From Duffyella gerundensis (GTDB lineage: Bacteria > Pseudomonadota > Gammaproteobacteria > Enterobacterales > Enterobacteriaceae): 64,000 bases of DNA. A program made the translations under genes and the position numbers. The first letter of the stretch is position 1. Every line of letters starts with the position of its first letter. Shown in pieces: positions 1-8,228 of the stretch. The notes beneath the pieces are model-generated. The model searched no databases. It was not told the DNA's origin and saw only the letters and a program-made list of their open reading frames with translations. Location of the stretch: positions 205,769-269,768 of the forward strand of contig NZ_LN907827.1 of assembly GCF_001517405.1 (NCBI RefSeq). The letters are read 5' to 3'.

Positions 1-1
1 G

Positions 2-349
2 TTTTCAGTACTGGAAGATGATGTGCTCGCCAGCGCTAATAATCGCCGCGCACTGAGTGTGGATACGCTGAATGCCTGGTCAACGGTGTGTGGCTGCGGG
101 CTTGATATGCTGCCGGTACCGGGATCAACGCTGTCGGAAGATATCGCCGCCATCATTCTCGATACCGCAGCGCTGGCTGTCAGGCTGACTAAACCACTGG
201 GTGTACGCCTGCTACCGATTCCTGGCAAAGAAGTGAACGAACTGACCCAATTCAACTTCGATTTTCTGTGCAACAGCCGGGTAATGCAGATCGATAAAAG
301 TGACGTCAGTTTTCCGACGGAAAATGGGCGCTGGAACTACCGCTATTAA
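2..349 (+). CDS. DUF711 (UPF0210) family protein, C-terminal fragment
   Basis: The open frame enters from the left edge and has no start codon in the window, so only about 115 C-terminal residues are visible. They contain a CGLDMLPVPG segment, an AAIILDTAALAVRL helix and an LGVRLLPIPGK segment. I recognise this order from the C-terminus of DUF711 proteins, which have a glycyl-radical-enzyme-like fold and no settled biochemical role. The gene ends 15 bases before the TTG start of a SAM methyltransferase, and an Asp/Glu racemase overlaps that gene, so the three look co-transcribed. The operon suggests small-molecule or amino-acid chemistry, but no substrate can be named. The family call is from memory of the motif pattern. 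Confidence 0.6.
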   Translation, partial: FSVLEDDVLASANNRRALSVDTLNAWSTVCGCGLDMLPVPGSTLSEDIAAIILDTAALAVRLTKPLGVRLLPIPGKEVNELTQFNFDFLCNSRVMQIDKSDVSFPTENGRWNYRY

Positions 350-364
350 ATCGAGGAAAAACCC

Positions 365-1075
365 TTGTTAGACTCACAGAAAGTAAAAGCATTTTGGGAA
401 AGTCGTTCGAAGTACTATCACCAGTTGCCTTTTGAAAGCATCGCTAATCTTGAGCAGGATCCACAAAATCTTGATCTCAAAATCCGCGACGAGACACAAA
501 AAGTCTTTAGCTGGCTGCCGGATATTGCCGGAAAAAGCGTGCTGGATTTGGGAGCCGGTGTCGGTCAGTGGACGTTTCGTTTTCAACAGCGTGGCGCGCG
601 GCAGATTACTGCCGTGGAGTTTTCTGCCTCACTGGTGGAGATTGGCCAACTGGAAGTACAGCAGCGCGGTATAACCAATGTGGAATTCGTGCATTCCGCT
701 GCGGAAACCTATCGCAGCAGCCACCCTTTTGAGGTGGTTTTCATTTCCGGACTAATGATCTATCTCAATGACGATCAGGCTGAAACGCTGGTTATGCATC
801 TGAAGCAGCACACCACGCCTGAGAGCATTATCCTACTGCGCGACGGCACCGGCGTTGGCGAACGTTATGAAATTAACAACCGTTTTTCTGCACATCTGAA
901 TACGGATTACTCCGCCACTTACCGTACGACACAGCAGTATCAGGATCTCTTCGATCGTCATGGCTTTACGCTGATCGAACAGGACAACATGTTTCCTGAA
1001 GGCCATCCGTTGAATAAATATCCGGAAACGCGCCTGCGCCTTTACCGCTTCAGGAAACAGCATGGTCAAAATTGA
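365..1075 (+). CDS. Class I SAM-dependent methyltransferase
   Basis: A 236-residue Rossmann-fold methyltransferase. Motif I, VLDLGAGVG, lies at about residues 59-67, an acidic end of strand beta2 (AVEFSAS) follows, and a motif IV-like FEVVFISGLMIYL sits near residue 120. It uses a TTG start with a GAGGAAAA Shine-Dalgarno at about 351-358. The end overlaps the downstream racemase by 14 bases, which implies translational coupling. The acceptor is unknown. The context (DUF711 protein upstream, amino-acid racemase downstream) suggests a small amino-acid-like molecule rather than RNA or protein, but that is inference. Confidence 0.75.
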   Translation: MLDSQKVKAFWESRSKYYHQLPFESIANLEQDPQNLDLKIRDETQKVFSWLPDIAGKSVLDLGAGVGQWTFRFQQRGARQITAVEFSASLVEIGQLEVQQRGITNVEFVHSAAETYRSSHPFEVVFISGLMIYLNDDQAETLVMHLKQHTTPESIILLRDGTGVGERYEINNRFSAHLNTDYSATYRTTQQYQDLFDRHGFTLIEQDNMFPEGHPLNKYPETRLRLYRFRKQHGQN

Positions 1076-1805
1076 TCCCATTTATCCAGCAGTGAGCTGG
1101 CCTGCTGATGAAGGCGTACTGGGTGTGGTGGGCGTCGCGCCTTGGGCAACGCTTGATTTCTGTCAGCAGCTTTACGCGCTGACAAAAGTGGAAAAAGAGT
1201 GGGAATACCCGCGGCTTATCATCGATAACAACAGTAAGATCCCCAGCCGTGGCCGCCATTTGCAGCTCGGCGAGCGCGATCCTTCACCCTGGATCCAGGC
1301 CACCATTGATACGCTGGCGGAGATGGGTGCCACGGTAGCGGTGGTGCCCTGCAATACCGCGCATATTCTCTGGCCGCGCTGGAGCCAGAACAGCGCAATT
1401 CCGTTGGTTAGCATTATTGATGCCACCGCATCCTCCGTGCGTAAAAAAGCCGCCTGCGTGGCGCTACTGGGATCGGAACTGCTCTGCGCCAGCGGCCTGT
1501 ATCAGCAGGCGCTTGCCGCGACCGGCTGCACGACCGTTGCGCTGAGCAGCGCAGAACAGCAGATCGTTTCTGACTGCATTGCCGCCATTAAAGTTGCGCG
1601 CCGGGTGCCAAAACCCTTGCTGGCGCAGCTTTATGGTTGCGTCAGCCAGCTGGAGACGCGCGGCGTCACCACATTGATACTGGCGTGTACGGAATTGAGC
1701 CTGTTGAAGGGCAGTGCGGTGTGGCAGGGGCTGGAGATTGTTGATTCAAACGCGTCGCTGGCGCAGGCCTCTCTGGAGGCAATTGGCTATCAGAAATGGG
1801 CGTGA
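1062..1805 (+). CDS. Aspartate/glutamate racemase family protein
   Basis: A 247-residue member of the cofactor-independent Asp/Glu racemase superfamily. The two catalytic cysteines lie in the expected motifs: C97 in VVPCNTAH and C209 in ILACTELSLL. These act as the paired acid/base in racemases of the family. The start overlaps the end of the methyltransferase gene by 14 bases. It is not murI, whose glutamate racemase has different surroundings and motif spacing, so a specialised role is likelier, such as making a D-amino acid or acting on a hydantoin- or aspartate-like metabolite. The specificity cannot be read from the sequence. Confidence 0.8.
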   Translation: MVKIDPIYPAVSWPADEGVLGVVGVAPWATLDFCQQLYALTKVEKEWEYPRLIIDNNSKIPSRGRHLQLGERDPSPWIQATIDTLAEMGATVAVVPCNTAHILWPRWSQNSAIPLVSIIDATASSVRKKAACVALLGSELLCASGLYQQALAATGCTTVALSSAEQQIVSDCIAAIKVARRVPKPLLAQLYGCVSQLETRGVTTLILACTELSLLKGSAVWQGLEIVDSNASLAQASLEAIGYQKWA

Positions 1806-1865
1806 TGGCCGCCAGTAAGTACGGCCAGTCGTTCTTTATTGCGCCATCCGTGGCGCGCAAAAAGC

Positions 1866-2948
1866 TTAACGCAGATCGACACGTACGACGCGGTCCGGGC
1901 CTTTTGAGGAATGGTCTTTGTTGAAGTCCTGCTTCACGGTGACATACAGCGTTTGGCCATCTTCCGACAGCAGCAGGCTGTTTGGATGCGGCGTGAAATC
2001 CCAGCTGTTTTTTACCGCGTAGCTGGTGGCGTCCAGCTGCAACACTTTGCCGGACTCGCGCTGGCTGATGTAGATCTCATTGCGTTTGGCATTGAACTTG
2101 ATGCCGAGGCTGTCGCCGGTATCGAGCTGCTTGATTACCTTGCCGCTGCGCTCATCAAACACCAGCGTCGCTTTGGCTTTCGAGTTATCGGTGACAAACA
2201 GGCGACCGGTGGCCGGATCTTCCGCCATGTTGAGGAACAGATAGCTTTTGCCGTCGCCTGGCGTCCAGCGCTGCTCGATTTTGTGGCTACGTGGATTAAT
2301 CACCAAAATCTCTCCGCTGCCGTTGGCCGCATAAATGCGATCGGTAACCGGTGACCAGAGCAGGCCGGTTACCCATTTGCCGGCATTTTTAATGCGCGCT
2401 TTCAGCTTCAGCGTTTTCGCATCCACTACCCAAATTACGCCGGGATCGCCCACGCCGCCAATCCAGAGCATGCCGTTGTGGTAGATCACTTCACGCGTGC
2501 CGAACGGGAAACCCTGCGCGTTTTTCTCGTTGAAATTCAGGCGCTGGGTGATTTTACCGGTGGTGGCGTCAATGGCGCTGATGCCGCCATCCAGCGAGTT
2601 GGTGGTGTAAAGCACAGTGCCGTCGCTGTTGCGGGTCAGCGCGAAGTTTTTCAGGTCGGTGTGGGTCTGTAACTCTGTCTGCAAGGTGGCGGGATTTAGC
2701 TTATAAATCACGCCGCCGTTGTCTTTAAAATCTCCGGCGCTGGCCACCCACAGGGCGTTTTTCGCTGAAGCAATTTCGTAAAGGCCGTTGCCCAGTTCGC
2801 GCTGCTGCACGTTGCTTTGCTGGGTTTGCACCGGTGATGCCGGTTCGGCCACTTTTTTAGCCGCGGGCGCCTGGCAGGCAGCAAGGCTCAGAGCGGTCAG
2901 TGCGGCCAGCGTGGCACCCGCAAGACGTGTGCGAATCAGTTGTTTCAT
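1866..2948 (-). CDS. YncE-like beta-propeller lipoprotein
   Basis: A 360-residue homolog of E. coli YncE, a periplasmic seven-bladed beta-propeller. Characteristic blades are visible, including GVIWVVDAKTLKLKARIKN and THPNSLLLSEDGQTLYVTVKQ-type repeats. E. coli YncE has a cleavable signal peptide; this protein instead has a lipobox, LAAC with the modified cysteine at residue 25, so it should be membrane-anchored. The second residue after the cysteine is alanine, compatible with outer-membrane sorting. A near-consensus Fur box lies 82 bases upstream, and yncE is Fur-repressed in E. coli, so iron control is likely. Its role in iron-limited cells is unsettled; DNA binding has been reported for YncE. 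Confidence 0.82.
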   Translation of the reverse strand: MKQLIRTRLAGATLAALTALSLAACQAPAAKKVAEPASPVQTQQSNVQQRELGNGLYEIASAKNALWVASAGDFKDNGGVIYKLNPATLQTELQTHTDLKNFALTRNSDGTVLYTTNSLDGGISAIDATTGKITQRLNFNEKNAQGFPFGTREVIYHNGMLWIGGVGDPGVIWVVDAKTLKLKARIKNAGKWVTGLLWSPVTDRIYAANGSGEILVINPRSHKIEQRWTPGDGKSYLFLNMAEDPATGRLFVTDNSKAKATLVFDERSGKVIKQLDTGDSLGIKFNAKRNEIYISQRESGKVLQLDATSYAVKNSWDFTPHPNSLLLSEDGQTLYVTVKQDFNKDHSSKGPDRVVRVDLR

Positions 2949-3029
2949 TACCTACTCCATCGTGAATCGGCTTTTCAGGGCGGGAACCATAACCGGCACC
3001 GCGAACGGTACGTTGCATGGCTTTATGCT

Positions 3030-3048
3030 AATGCGAATCATACTCATT
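3030..3048. promoter_or_regulatory. Fur box
   Basis: The 19-mer AATGCGAATCATACTCATT closely matches the palindromic Fur site, reading as AATGnGAAT-CAT-nCTCATT with both halves well kept. It lies 82 bases upstream of the minus-strand yncE-like gene and 146 bases upstream of the divergent GH15 gene. Because E. coli yncE is repressed by Fur, the site most likely controls this gene. Confidence 0.8.
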
Positions 3049-3193
3049 GTTAATTTCAATGTAAACGCTTGTTCCGCCGCCGTTTTCAGTGTGCGGCTGC
3101 CGTCACAACCCTGCTTATCGATGGTCTACGCTTTAATTATCGAGACAAAATCGCCGGTTAAACCGCGGCGCCCGCCAGGAGAAAATAGACAAC

Positions 3194-5008
3194 GTGAATA
3201 ACAAGCATGACCATTCACCGGCTCGCGAAGCCGGTTTTGCCGGGCTCGGCGACTATGCCGCCATTGGCGAAGGACGCTCGGTGGCCCTGATTGCTCCCGA
3301 CGGCGCTATCGACTGGTGGTGCGCGCCAAACCTCGATTCCCCCGCGCTGTTTGATCGCCTGCTGGACAGCCAGCTCGGCGGCTATTTTCAACTGGTGCCG
3401 GATGCACCGTGGCGCATGCAGCGCTGCTATCGCGAGGCGAGCAACGTGCTGGAAACGCGCTATGAAACTGATACTGGCGTGGTGAAAGTGACCGAGTCGA
3501 TGAACAGCACCTTTGCGGGTCGGCTGCCGTGGAATGAGCTGGCGCGGCGGGTAGAAGGCATCTCAGGCAGCGTGCGCATGGTAATCCGTCTGCGTATCGG
3601 CACGCAGGCGGAAACCCGTTCACCCTGGCGCACCGACGCGCACGGCCATCCGCTCTATCACGTCGCCGATCTGATGGCGATGCTGCTGCGCACCGATGAT
3701 GTGGTGCTGGACTCACAAAACGATGAGGGGCTGGACGGCTACCTGACCACTTCTGCCGGTTCACGTTCGGTGATTGCGTTGGTTGCTGCGGCGAAAGAGC
3801 CGCTGGCGGTGCCGCCGATTGAGAAGGTCGACGAGCGCATCGACACCAGCGATTGCGCCTGGCGCAACTGGGTTGACGGACTGAGCTGGGATGCGGGTTA
3901 TGCCGATGAGGTAAAGCGATCGGCACTGGCACTGAAGTTTCTCTGGTATGCACCTACCGGTGCGCTGGCCGCAGCGGCCACCACGTCACTACCGGAAGGG
4001 CTGGGCAAAGAAAAAAACTATGACTATCGCTACGCGTGGATCCGCGATGCCTGTTTGATTATCAAGGCCTTTATTTTCCTCGGCGCGCTGGAGGATTCCA
4101 AGGCAGCGTTCTCCTGGCTCTCCAGCACCATTATGCGGCACGGTGTGGAACACCTGCGCACCTGCTATACGCTGGAAGGGGGGCTGGTGCCTGAAGAGCG
4201 CTATTTACCGCTGGAAGGTTATCAGGGTACCCAGCCGGTGCGGGTAGGCAACAACGCCAGCCAGCAGGTTCAGCTGAGCATGTATGGCGATATGCTGGCG
4301 ACCGCACGGCTGTTTATTGAGGCGGGCCACGTGCTCGATCTCAACACGTCACGCTTGTTGGGCCAGCTGGCAAACTGCTGTGCCGACAGCTGGCGCGAAC
4401 GCGATTCTGGCATCTGGGAACTGCCCGACAAACGGCATTATACCCATTCAAAAATGGCCTGCTGGCTGGCGCTGGATCAGGCGGTCGTGCTGGCAAAATG
4501 TGAGCACATCGAGCCAACATGGATGGCGCGCTGGGAGCGGGAACGCGATCGTATCCGTGACTGGATTGAGACCCACTGCTGGTCGGCTGAACGGCAGGCC
4601 TACACCTTTTACGCCGGTAGCGACGATCTCGATGCAGCGATTACGCTGACGCACCGCTATGGCAGTCAGGTCAATCCTGAACGCATGCGCTCTACGCTTG
4701 CGGCGATCCGCCACGAGCTGGGACACGATTCCGCGATGGTCTATCGCTATTCCGGCGTGGAGAAAGAAGAGAGCACCTTTCTGGCCTGCTCGTTCTGGCT
4801 GGTGGAGGCGCTGGCGGCGCTGGATCAGCAGCCGCAGGCCAAAGCGCATATGCAGGAGATTCTGGCCTGCCTCGATCAGACCGGCAACGTCGATATCTTT
4901 AACGAGATGTTTGATACGCGCACACGCGGCTGGCGCGGCAATATGCCGCAGGGGCTGAGCCATCTGGCGTTGATTTGCGCCGCTAAAGCGCTGGGAAAAG
5001 GCGCATAA
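3194..5008 (+). CDS. Glycoside hydrolase family 15 protein (glucoamylase/trehalase-like)
   Basis: A 604-residue intracellular protein with no signal peptide. The N-terminal segment, GLGDYAAIGEGRSVALIAPDGAIDWWC, is the hallmark of the bacterial GH15 cap domain. The (alpha/alpha)6 catalytic part begins near residue 250 with NYDYRYAWIRDA, continues with the VRVGNNASQQVQ signature near residue 350, and ends with the TFLACSFWLVEALA helix. The family hydrolyses alpha-glucosides; characterised bacterial members include trehalases and glucoamylases, and substrate cannot be chosen here. It starts at GTG with AGGAGA at 3177-3182 eight or so bases upstream. It diverges from yncE and stands alone, with no trehalose or glycogen genes beside it. 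Confidence 0.85.
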   Translation: MNNKHDHSPAREAGFAGLGDYAAIGEGRSVALIAPDGAIDWWCAPNLDSPALFDRLLDSQLGGYFQLVPDAPWRMQRCYREASNVLETRYETDTGVVKVTESMNSTFAGRLPWNELARRVEGISGSVRMVIRLRIGTQAETRSPWRTDAHGHPLYHVADLMAMLLRTDDVVLDSQNDEGLDGYLTTSAGSRSVIALVAAAKEPLAVPPIEKVDERIDTSDCAWRNWVDGLSWDAGYADEVKRSALALKFLWYAPTGALAAAATTSLPEGLGKEKNYDYRYAWIRDACLIIKAFIFLGALEDSKAAFSWLSSTIMRHGVEHLRTCYTLEGGLVPEERYLPLEGYQGTQPVRVGNNASQQVQLSMYGDMLATARLFIEAGHVLDLNTSRLLGQLANCCADSWRERDSGIWELPDKRHYTHSKMACWLALDQAVVLAKCEHIEPTWMARWERERDRIRDWIETHCWSAERQAYTFYAGSDDLDAAITLTHRYGSQVNPERMRSTLAAIRHELGHDSAMVYRYSGVEKEESTFLACSFWLVEALAALDQQPQAKAHMQEILACLDQTGNVDIFNEMFDTRTRGWRGNMPQGLSHLALICAAKALGKGA

Positions 5009-5133
5009 GCCGGGCCGTGTCGCAGGACGCTGATTTATTTGTCTCAGCAACTGGCGCAGCGGCAAAGTTGAGCTAGTTTTACTGAGCGCCTCAGGAGCAC
5101 ATTAACAATAACCTGATGGATGATTCCTGTTTC

Positions 5134-5158
5134 GCCCCCGTTAGTCGGGGGCTTTTTT
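5134..5158 (+). terminator. Strong intrinsic terminator upstream of the ymgB-like gene
   Basis: A perfect 7-bp GC-rich stem, GCCCCCG at 5134-5140 and CGGGGGC at 5146-5152, is followed by six T (5153-5158). It lies 126 bases past the GH15 stop and only 18 bases before the next ATG. It could end the GH15 transcript, attenuate the ymgB-like gene, or end a short RNA from the 5009-5133 region. Confidence 0.8.
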
Positions 5159-5175
5159 GTGTACCGGAGAAAAGC

Positions 5176-5412
5176 ATGTCCATGCAAACCACCACCGACG
5201 AACAGCTGCGTCAGTACATGGCGCAATCTGAGCAGACTGCCAATCCGCAGACTACCATTGAGAGCCTGAAGGGCGAGATGATCGCCAGCGGCATCACGGT
5301 CAGCAACAAAGCGCTGTTGGCGATTGTGATTGAGCGCCTTGAAACCGAATCCGACCCGATCAGGCAATCGGTACTGCGCGACACGCTGGAACTGCTGTTG
5401 ATGAAGCCGTAA
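5176..5412 (+). CDS. YmgB/AriR-family small regulatory connector protein
   Basis: A 78-residue protein. The C-terminal half (SNKALLAIVIERLETESDPIRQSVLRDTLELLL) matches the all-helical core of the E. coli YmgB/AriR family, whose members (YmgA, AriR, YcgZ) are small dimers that connect stress sensing to Rcs signalling, biofilm and acid resistance. I chose the ATG at 5176, which has GGAGA at 5166-5170. An in-frame upstream ATG at 5116 would read through the terminator hairpin and has no good ribosome site. The gene stands alone, without the ycgZ-ymgA-ariR operon. Partners are not deducible. Confidence 0.72.
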   Translation: MSMQTTTDEQLRQYMAQSEQTANPQTTIESLKGEMIASGITVSNKALLAIVIERLETESDPIRQSVLRDTLELLLMKP

Positions 5413-5456
5413 TCCGACGATCCTGACGATCGCAGTCGCCGAACATCGATCCTCGC

Positions 5457-5481
5457 CTTTAGCCAGCGCCGCTGGTTAAAG
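5457..5481. repeat. 25-bp near-perfect palindrome in a gene-free stretch
   Basis: Left arm CTTTAGCCAGCG (5457-5468) and right arm CGCTGGTTAAAG (5470-5481) are complementary except for one G-T type mismatch, with one central base. The loop is too small for a good RNA hairpin and no T-run follows, so a protein-binding site or a decayed repeat is likelier than a terminator. It lies in the 316-base gap 5413-5728, in which I see nothing else. Confidence 0.45.
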
Positions 5482-5728
5482 GCCGTTAACTGAAAATAAC
5501 CAGCGACAGCCTGCTTGCCTGGCCTTTCTGGCTTTTACTGCGCAACATGCTGGCACAGTGCGCATCACGCCGGATAATCACATTAACTTACCATTTCGCC
5601 CGGCATCAGTTCGCCAGCCGCAGCCGGAAAAGCCAGCGTTGATCCTCACGTTTTTAGCGCAAGCCGGTTTCATCCTTATTCCCCCCTCCGTTATGCTTGC
5701 ACGACCTTAATAAACAGGACGTGATGCC

Positions 5729-6145
5729 ATGTCTCAGCAGGAAATAGTCTGGAATCGCATGGTGCCGGAATTAACCGTCACTGATTTTGCGGCGTCGCTG
5801 AATTTTTATGTCGAGGTGCTGGGCTTCAGCATCATCATCAGGCGTGAACAGCCCGATTTTGCTTATCTTGCGTTAGGCGATGCGCAGCTCATGCTGGAGC
5901 ATTATCAGGACGACGGCTGGAATACGGCGGAATTGATCAGGCCGTTCGGCCGCGGCGTTAATTTTCAAATCGAAGTGGATGATATCGCGCCGCTGGTTGC
6001 CCGCCTGCAGGCGCACGGCATCCCGCTCTATCGTCCGCTGCGTGACAATACCTATCGCGTTAACGATGCCGAGGTCTGCCAGCGCGAATGTCTGGTACAG
6101 GATCCGGATGGCTATCTGCTGCGCTTTAGCCAGTATATGGAATAG
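5729..6145 (+). CDS. VOC-family protein (bleomycin-resistance/glyoxalase fold)
   Basis: A 138-residue vicinal-oxygen-chelate protein with paired beta-alpha-beta-beta-beta modules: PELTVTDFAASLNFYVEVLGF at the start and VQDPDGYLLRFSQ at the end, as in bleomycin-resistance-type VOC proteins. The typical C-terminal metal or ligand position (DPDGYLLR) is present. Such proteins may bind hydrophobic antibiotics or be metalloenzymes; size and sequence fit the former subgroup best, but the ligand is unknown. The ATG at 5729 has AGGACG upstream. It is monocistronic. Confidence 0.75.
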   Translation: MSQQEIVWNRMVPELTVTDFAASLNFYVEVLGFSIIIRREQPDFAYLALGDAQLMLEHYQDDGWNTAELIRPFGRGVNFQIEVDDIAPLVARLQAHGIPLYRPLRDNTYRVNDAEVCQRECLVQDPDGYLLRFSQYME

Positions 6146-6237
6146 CGGCATGCCCCGAGGCATCAGGCATATCAGGCTGCGGGTAAAAATGTTAATCCAA
6201 TACCTATCGTATACGCCAGTCGCAAAGCGGGTGGGCT

Positions 6238-6903
6238 TTAACCTGCGATGACGCCGCGCACGATCGCCGCGGCGATCACCTCGTTTGCTGAAACCTCAAC
6301 CCACTGCGTGGCCGACGGAGCACCGATCTGTTCGCGCCATGCGCCCGCCATGGCATAGCCCAGGCTGTAACCGGCCCAGCGCGGCAGTGATGCGGTGCCA
6401 AAAAACCAGGCGGCATGATCGTAATGACGCTCAGCGAGCATGGCGGCGGTAAGCGGCAACTGGCGCAGCTGTGAAAGGCTTAACGCACATTCCCACCTTT
6501 CCGGCGCACTGCCGAGCAGCGTGGTAACAAATTGTCCGGCTAAGCCTTCGCTGACCAGCGCCTCGCCCAGCGTCCAGCCATAGCCCGGTCCGGCCATGCG
6601 CAGGCAATGATGCACCTCATGCAGCAGTTGACGATGCAGGGTGCCGTCTTGCAATGCGGCTGGCAGGGCCGGGTTCTGTGGATCAAGGCTGATGCTGAGC
6701 AGGGTAGCGCTCCAGGCGCGACCGAGCAGGCCGATTTCTGGAATAACCTGGCCGGGCGCGGGCTGGAGCAGAATATCCAGCGGCGGTGGCGGCATCCATG
6801 CGGCAACCGTGGCGTAAGCGGCTTCAGCCTGTTGCACAACGTCAGAACGCCAGGCGGCCAGCGATCCGTTGGCTTCCAGCCAGTGCAGTGTCCAGTTATC
6901 CAT
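6238..6903 (-). CDS. DUF2268-type putative zinc metalloprotease
   Basis: A 221-residue cytoplasmic protein. It carries a HEVHH zinc-binding HExxH motif near residue 118, followed about 20 residues later by EALVSEGLA, whose glutamate is a plausible third zinc ligand, as in gluzincins. This layout fits the DUF2268 predicted Zn-dependent proteases. The C-terminal region YSLGYAMAGAW is also typical of the family. Substrates are unknown. It starts 40 bases downstream of another minus-strand gene, so both may be on one transcript. Confidence 0.68.
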   Translation of the reverse strand: MDNWTLHWLEANGSLAAWRSDVVQQAEAAYATVAAWMPPPPLDILLQPAPGQVIPEIGLLGRAWSATLLSISLDPQNPALPAALQDGTLHRQLLHEVHHCLRMAGPGYGWTLGEALVSEGLAGQFVTTLLGSAPERWECALSLSQLRQLPLTAAMLAERHYDHAAWFFGTASLPRWAGYSLGYAMAGAWREQIGAPSATQWVEVSANEVIAAAIVRGVIAG

Positions 6904-6942
6904 CTGTACGCCTTTTAAGGTTGGAGCAAACCGCCACGGCGG

Positions 6943-7293
6943 CTAGCGCACGGTGGCTTCGTCATCGTCACGCAGCTCGTGCAGTTTGATCTCGCGCCGT
7001 GGCGCACTGGCCAGCCTCTCGCTGCTGTATTTTTCGCTGAGATCCGGCAGGCTGGTGAACTGACCATCCAGGAACAAAAAGCTGAGCTGGCGGGAAATAT
7101 CTTCCAGCACCGCCTCTGCGGATTCATAAAATTCGCCTTTTGTGGCATTGCCATCCACCTCCCAGTGAAAGCCAGCGCCCTCTTTTTCAAAGGTTCCAAT
7201 ATCCACAATATGCCCATCGATGTTCTGCGCCAGAATATGGTCATCAAGCAGATAGAGGTTATAAGGCATAAGATCGCGGTTATTCTCCGACAT
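6943..7293 (-). CDS. Hypothetical protein, 116 aa
   Basis: I do not recognise this protein. It is acidic and soluble, with an N-terminal beta-rich part (PYNLYLLDDHILAQNIDGHIVDIG), a central helix (YESAEAVLEDISRQLSFLF) and a charged tail. The minus-strand ATG has AGGAACC a few bases upstream, and codon use matches the neighbours. The DUF2268 gene follows after 39 bases, which suggests a two-gene transcript. Confidence 0.6.
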   Translation of the reverse strand: MSENNRDLMPYNLYLLDDHILAQNIDGHIVDIGTFEKEGAGFHWEVDGNATKGEFYESAEAVLEDISRQLSFLFLDGQFTSLPDLSEKYSSERLASAPRREIKLHELRDDDEATVR

Positions 7294-7495
7294 AATAGGT
7301 TCCTGCGTTGTGAGGGGGAGAGGTAAGTATAGTGAACATGAGAAAAGGTCAACCCACTGCTGGGTTAATTGCGCTGAACCCAGGCTTAAAATAAGCGTGC
7401 TGCAAGCGTGACGTATTAATTGATGATGCGTTGTGCCGCTGCGCTAAATAAGCACTACCTGCAGAAATATAAAGAAAATACCTCCTGAGCCATAA

Positions 7496-7523
7496 AAAAG
7501 AGGATGCGCGAGCATCCTCTTTT
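7496..7523. terminator. Bidirectional intrinsic terminator
   Basis: The 12-bp stem AAAAGAGGATGC (7496-7507) / GCATCCTCTTTT (7512-7523) with a GCGA loop has A/T tracts on both sides. It lies 17 bases past the stop of the minus-strand gene 7540-7773. Confidence 0.85.
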
Positions 7524-7539
7524 CAGACGTAAAGGCCGA

Positions 7540-7773
7540 TTAATAAGCGGGAGCGTTATGCAACTGATGCACGGTACCACGGCTTTTCGCCGGGTGCAGC
7601 GTGCGCCGCGCCTGCCATAACGCCAGCAGTCGCGCTTCATCTTCTTCCTGCTCAGCCTGCCAAACCAGCTTGGCCAGCAGCGCATTTTTGCCGGGCTGTT
7701 GATGTTCATGAATCAGCTGCAGTACCGTTTCGCCAATTACCCGGTTCATATCATGCATAAGGTCATCAGACAT
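7540..7773 (-). CDS. Small helical protein, possibly YcgZ/YmgA-like
   Basis: A 77-residue protein predicted to be almost wholly alpha-helical: MNRVIGETVLQLIHEHQQPGKNALLAKLVWQAEQEED and then a basic tail. The pattern, with a helix, a turn before KNALLAKL and an acidic second helix, resembles the YcgZ/YmgA connector proteins, but the match is too weak to name. The ATG at 7773 is preferred because AGGAG at 7783-7787 lies eight bases upstream; the ATG at 7779 would be too close. It diverges from another small gene and has its own terminator. Confidence 0.55.
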   Translation of the reverse strand: MSDDLMHDMNRVIGETVLQLIHEHQQPGKNALLAKLVWQAEQEEDEARLLALWQARRTLHPAKSRGTVHQLHNAPAY

Positions 7774-7924
7774 CAACATCACTCCTTTATCATCAATAAA
7801 TAAGCAGGCAAAAAATTGCCTCACGCTTACAGTATAGAATATGACGCAGCGGCAAAAAAAAACCGCTCCGGCAAGCCAGCTTTTCATAAGCTACCTTTAT
7901 TGTTCCACGACAAAGGAGAGAGCA

Positions 7925-8218
7925 ATGGCTGATTCAACCTTGATTGACACGCTACATTTTCCTGAAGACGCACCGGTACAGCAGTATGAAATTTATGGCG
8001 ACGATGAAAAAACGCCAACCTATGCGGTCATTTCCCGGCGCGACGGCGACAGCTGGCAGAAGCTGGATGAAACGCTGAGCTTCGCGGCACAGGATGAACA
8101 GGAAGAAACAGGGACCATGGATTATGGTTACAGCGACAGCATGCCCGACCTGCGCGATCTGCCCGCCGAGGCGCGCGAGCGTTGTGAGCAGCACTGGCAA
8201 AAGAGTAATACTATCTGA
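7925..8218 (+). CDS. Hypothetical acidic protein, 97 aa
   Basis: Not recognised. It is a strongly acidic, soluble protein with an EIYGDDEKTPTYAVISRRDGDSW core that looks like a small beta-meander, and an acidic tail (AQDEQEETGTMDYGYSDSMPD). The ATG at 7925 has AAGGAGAG immediately upstream, a near-ideal ribosome site. The 151 bases shared with the divergent 77-aa gene probably hold both promoters. Confidence 0.55.
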   Translation: MADSTLIDTLHFPEDAPVQQYEIYGDDEKTPTYAVISRRDGDSWQKLDETLSFAAQDEQEETGTMDYGYSDSMPDLRDLPAEARERCEQHWQKSNTI

Positions 8219-8228
8219 CAGATAACCT

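Noticed and set aside
5116..5175. An upstream in-frame ATG that would lengthen the ymgB-like protein by 20 residues.
   Set aside because: It would be translated through the terminator stem, has no Shine-Dalgarno at the right distance, and adds non-family residues.
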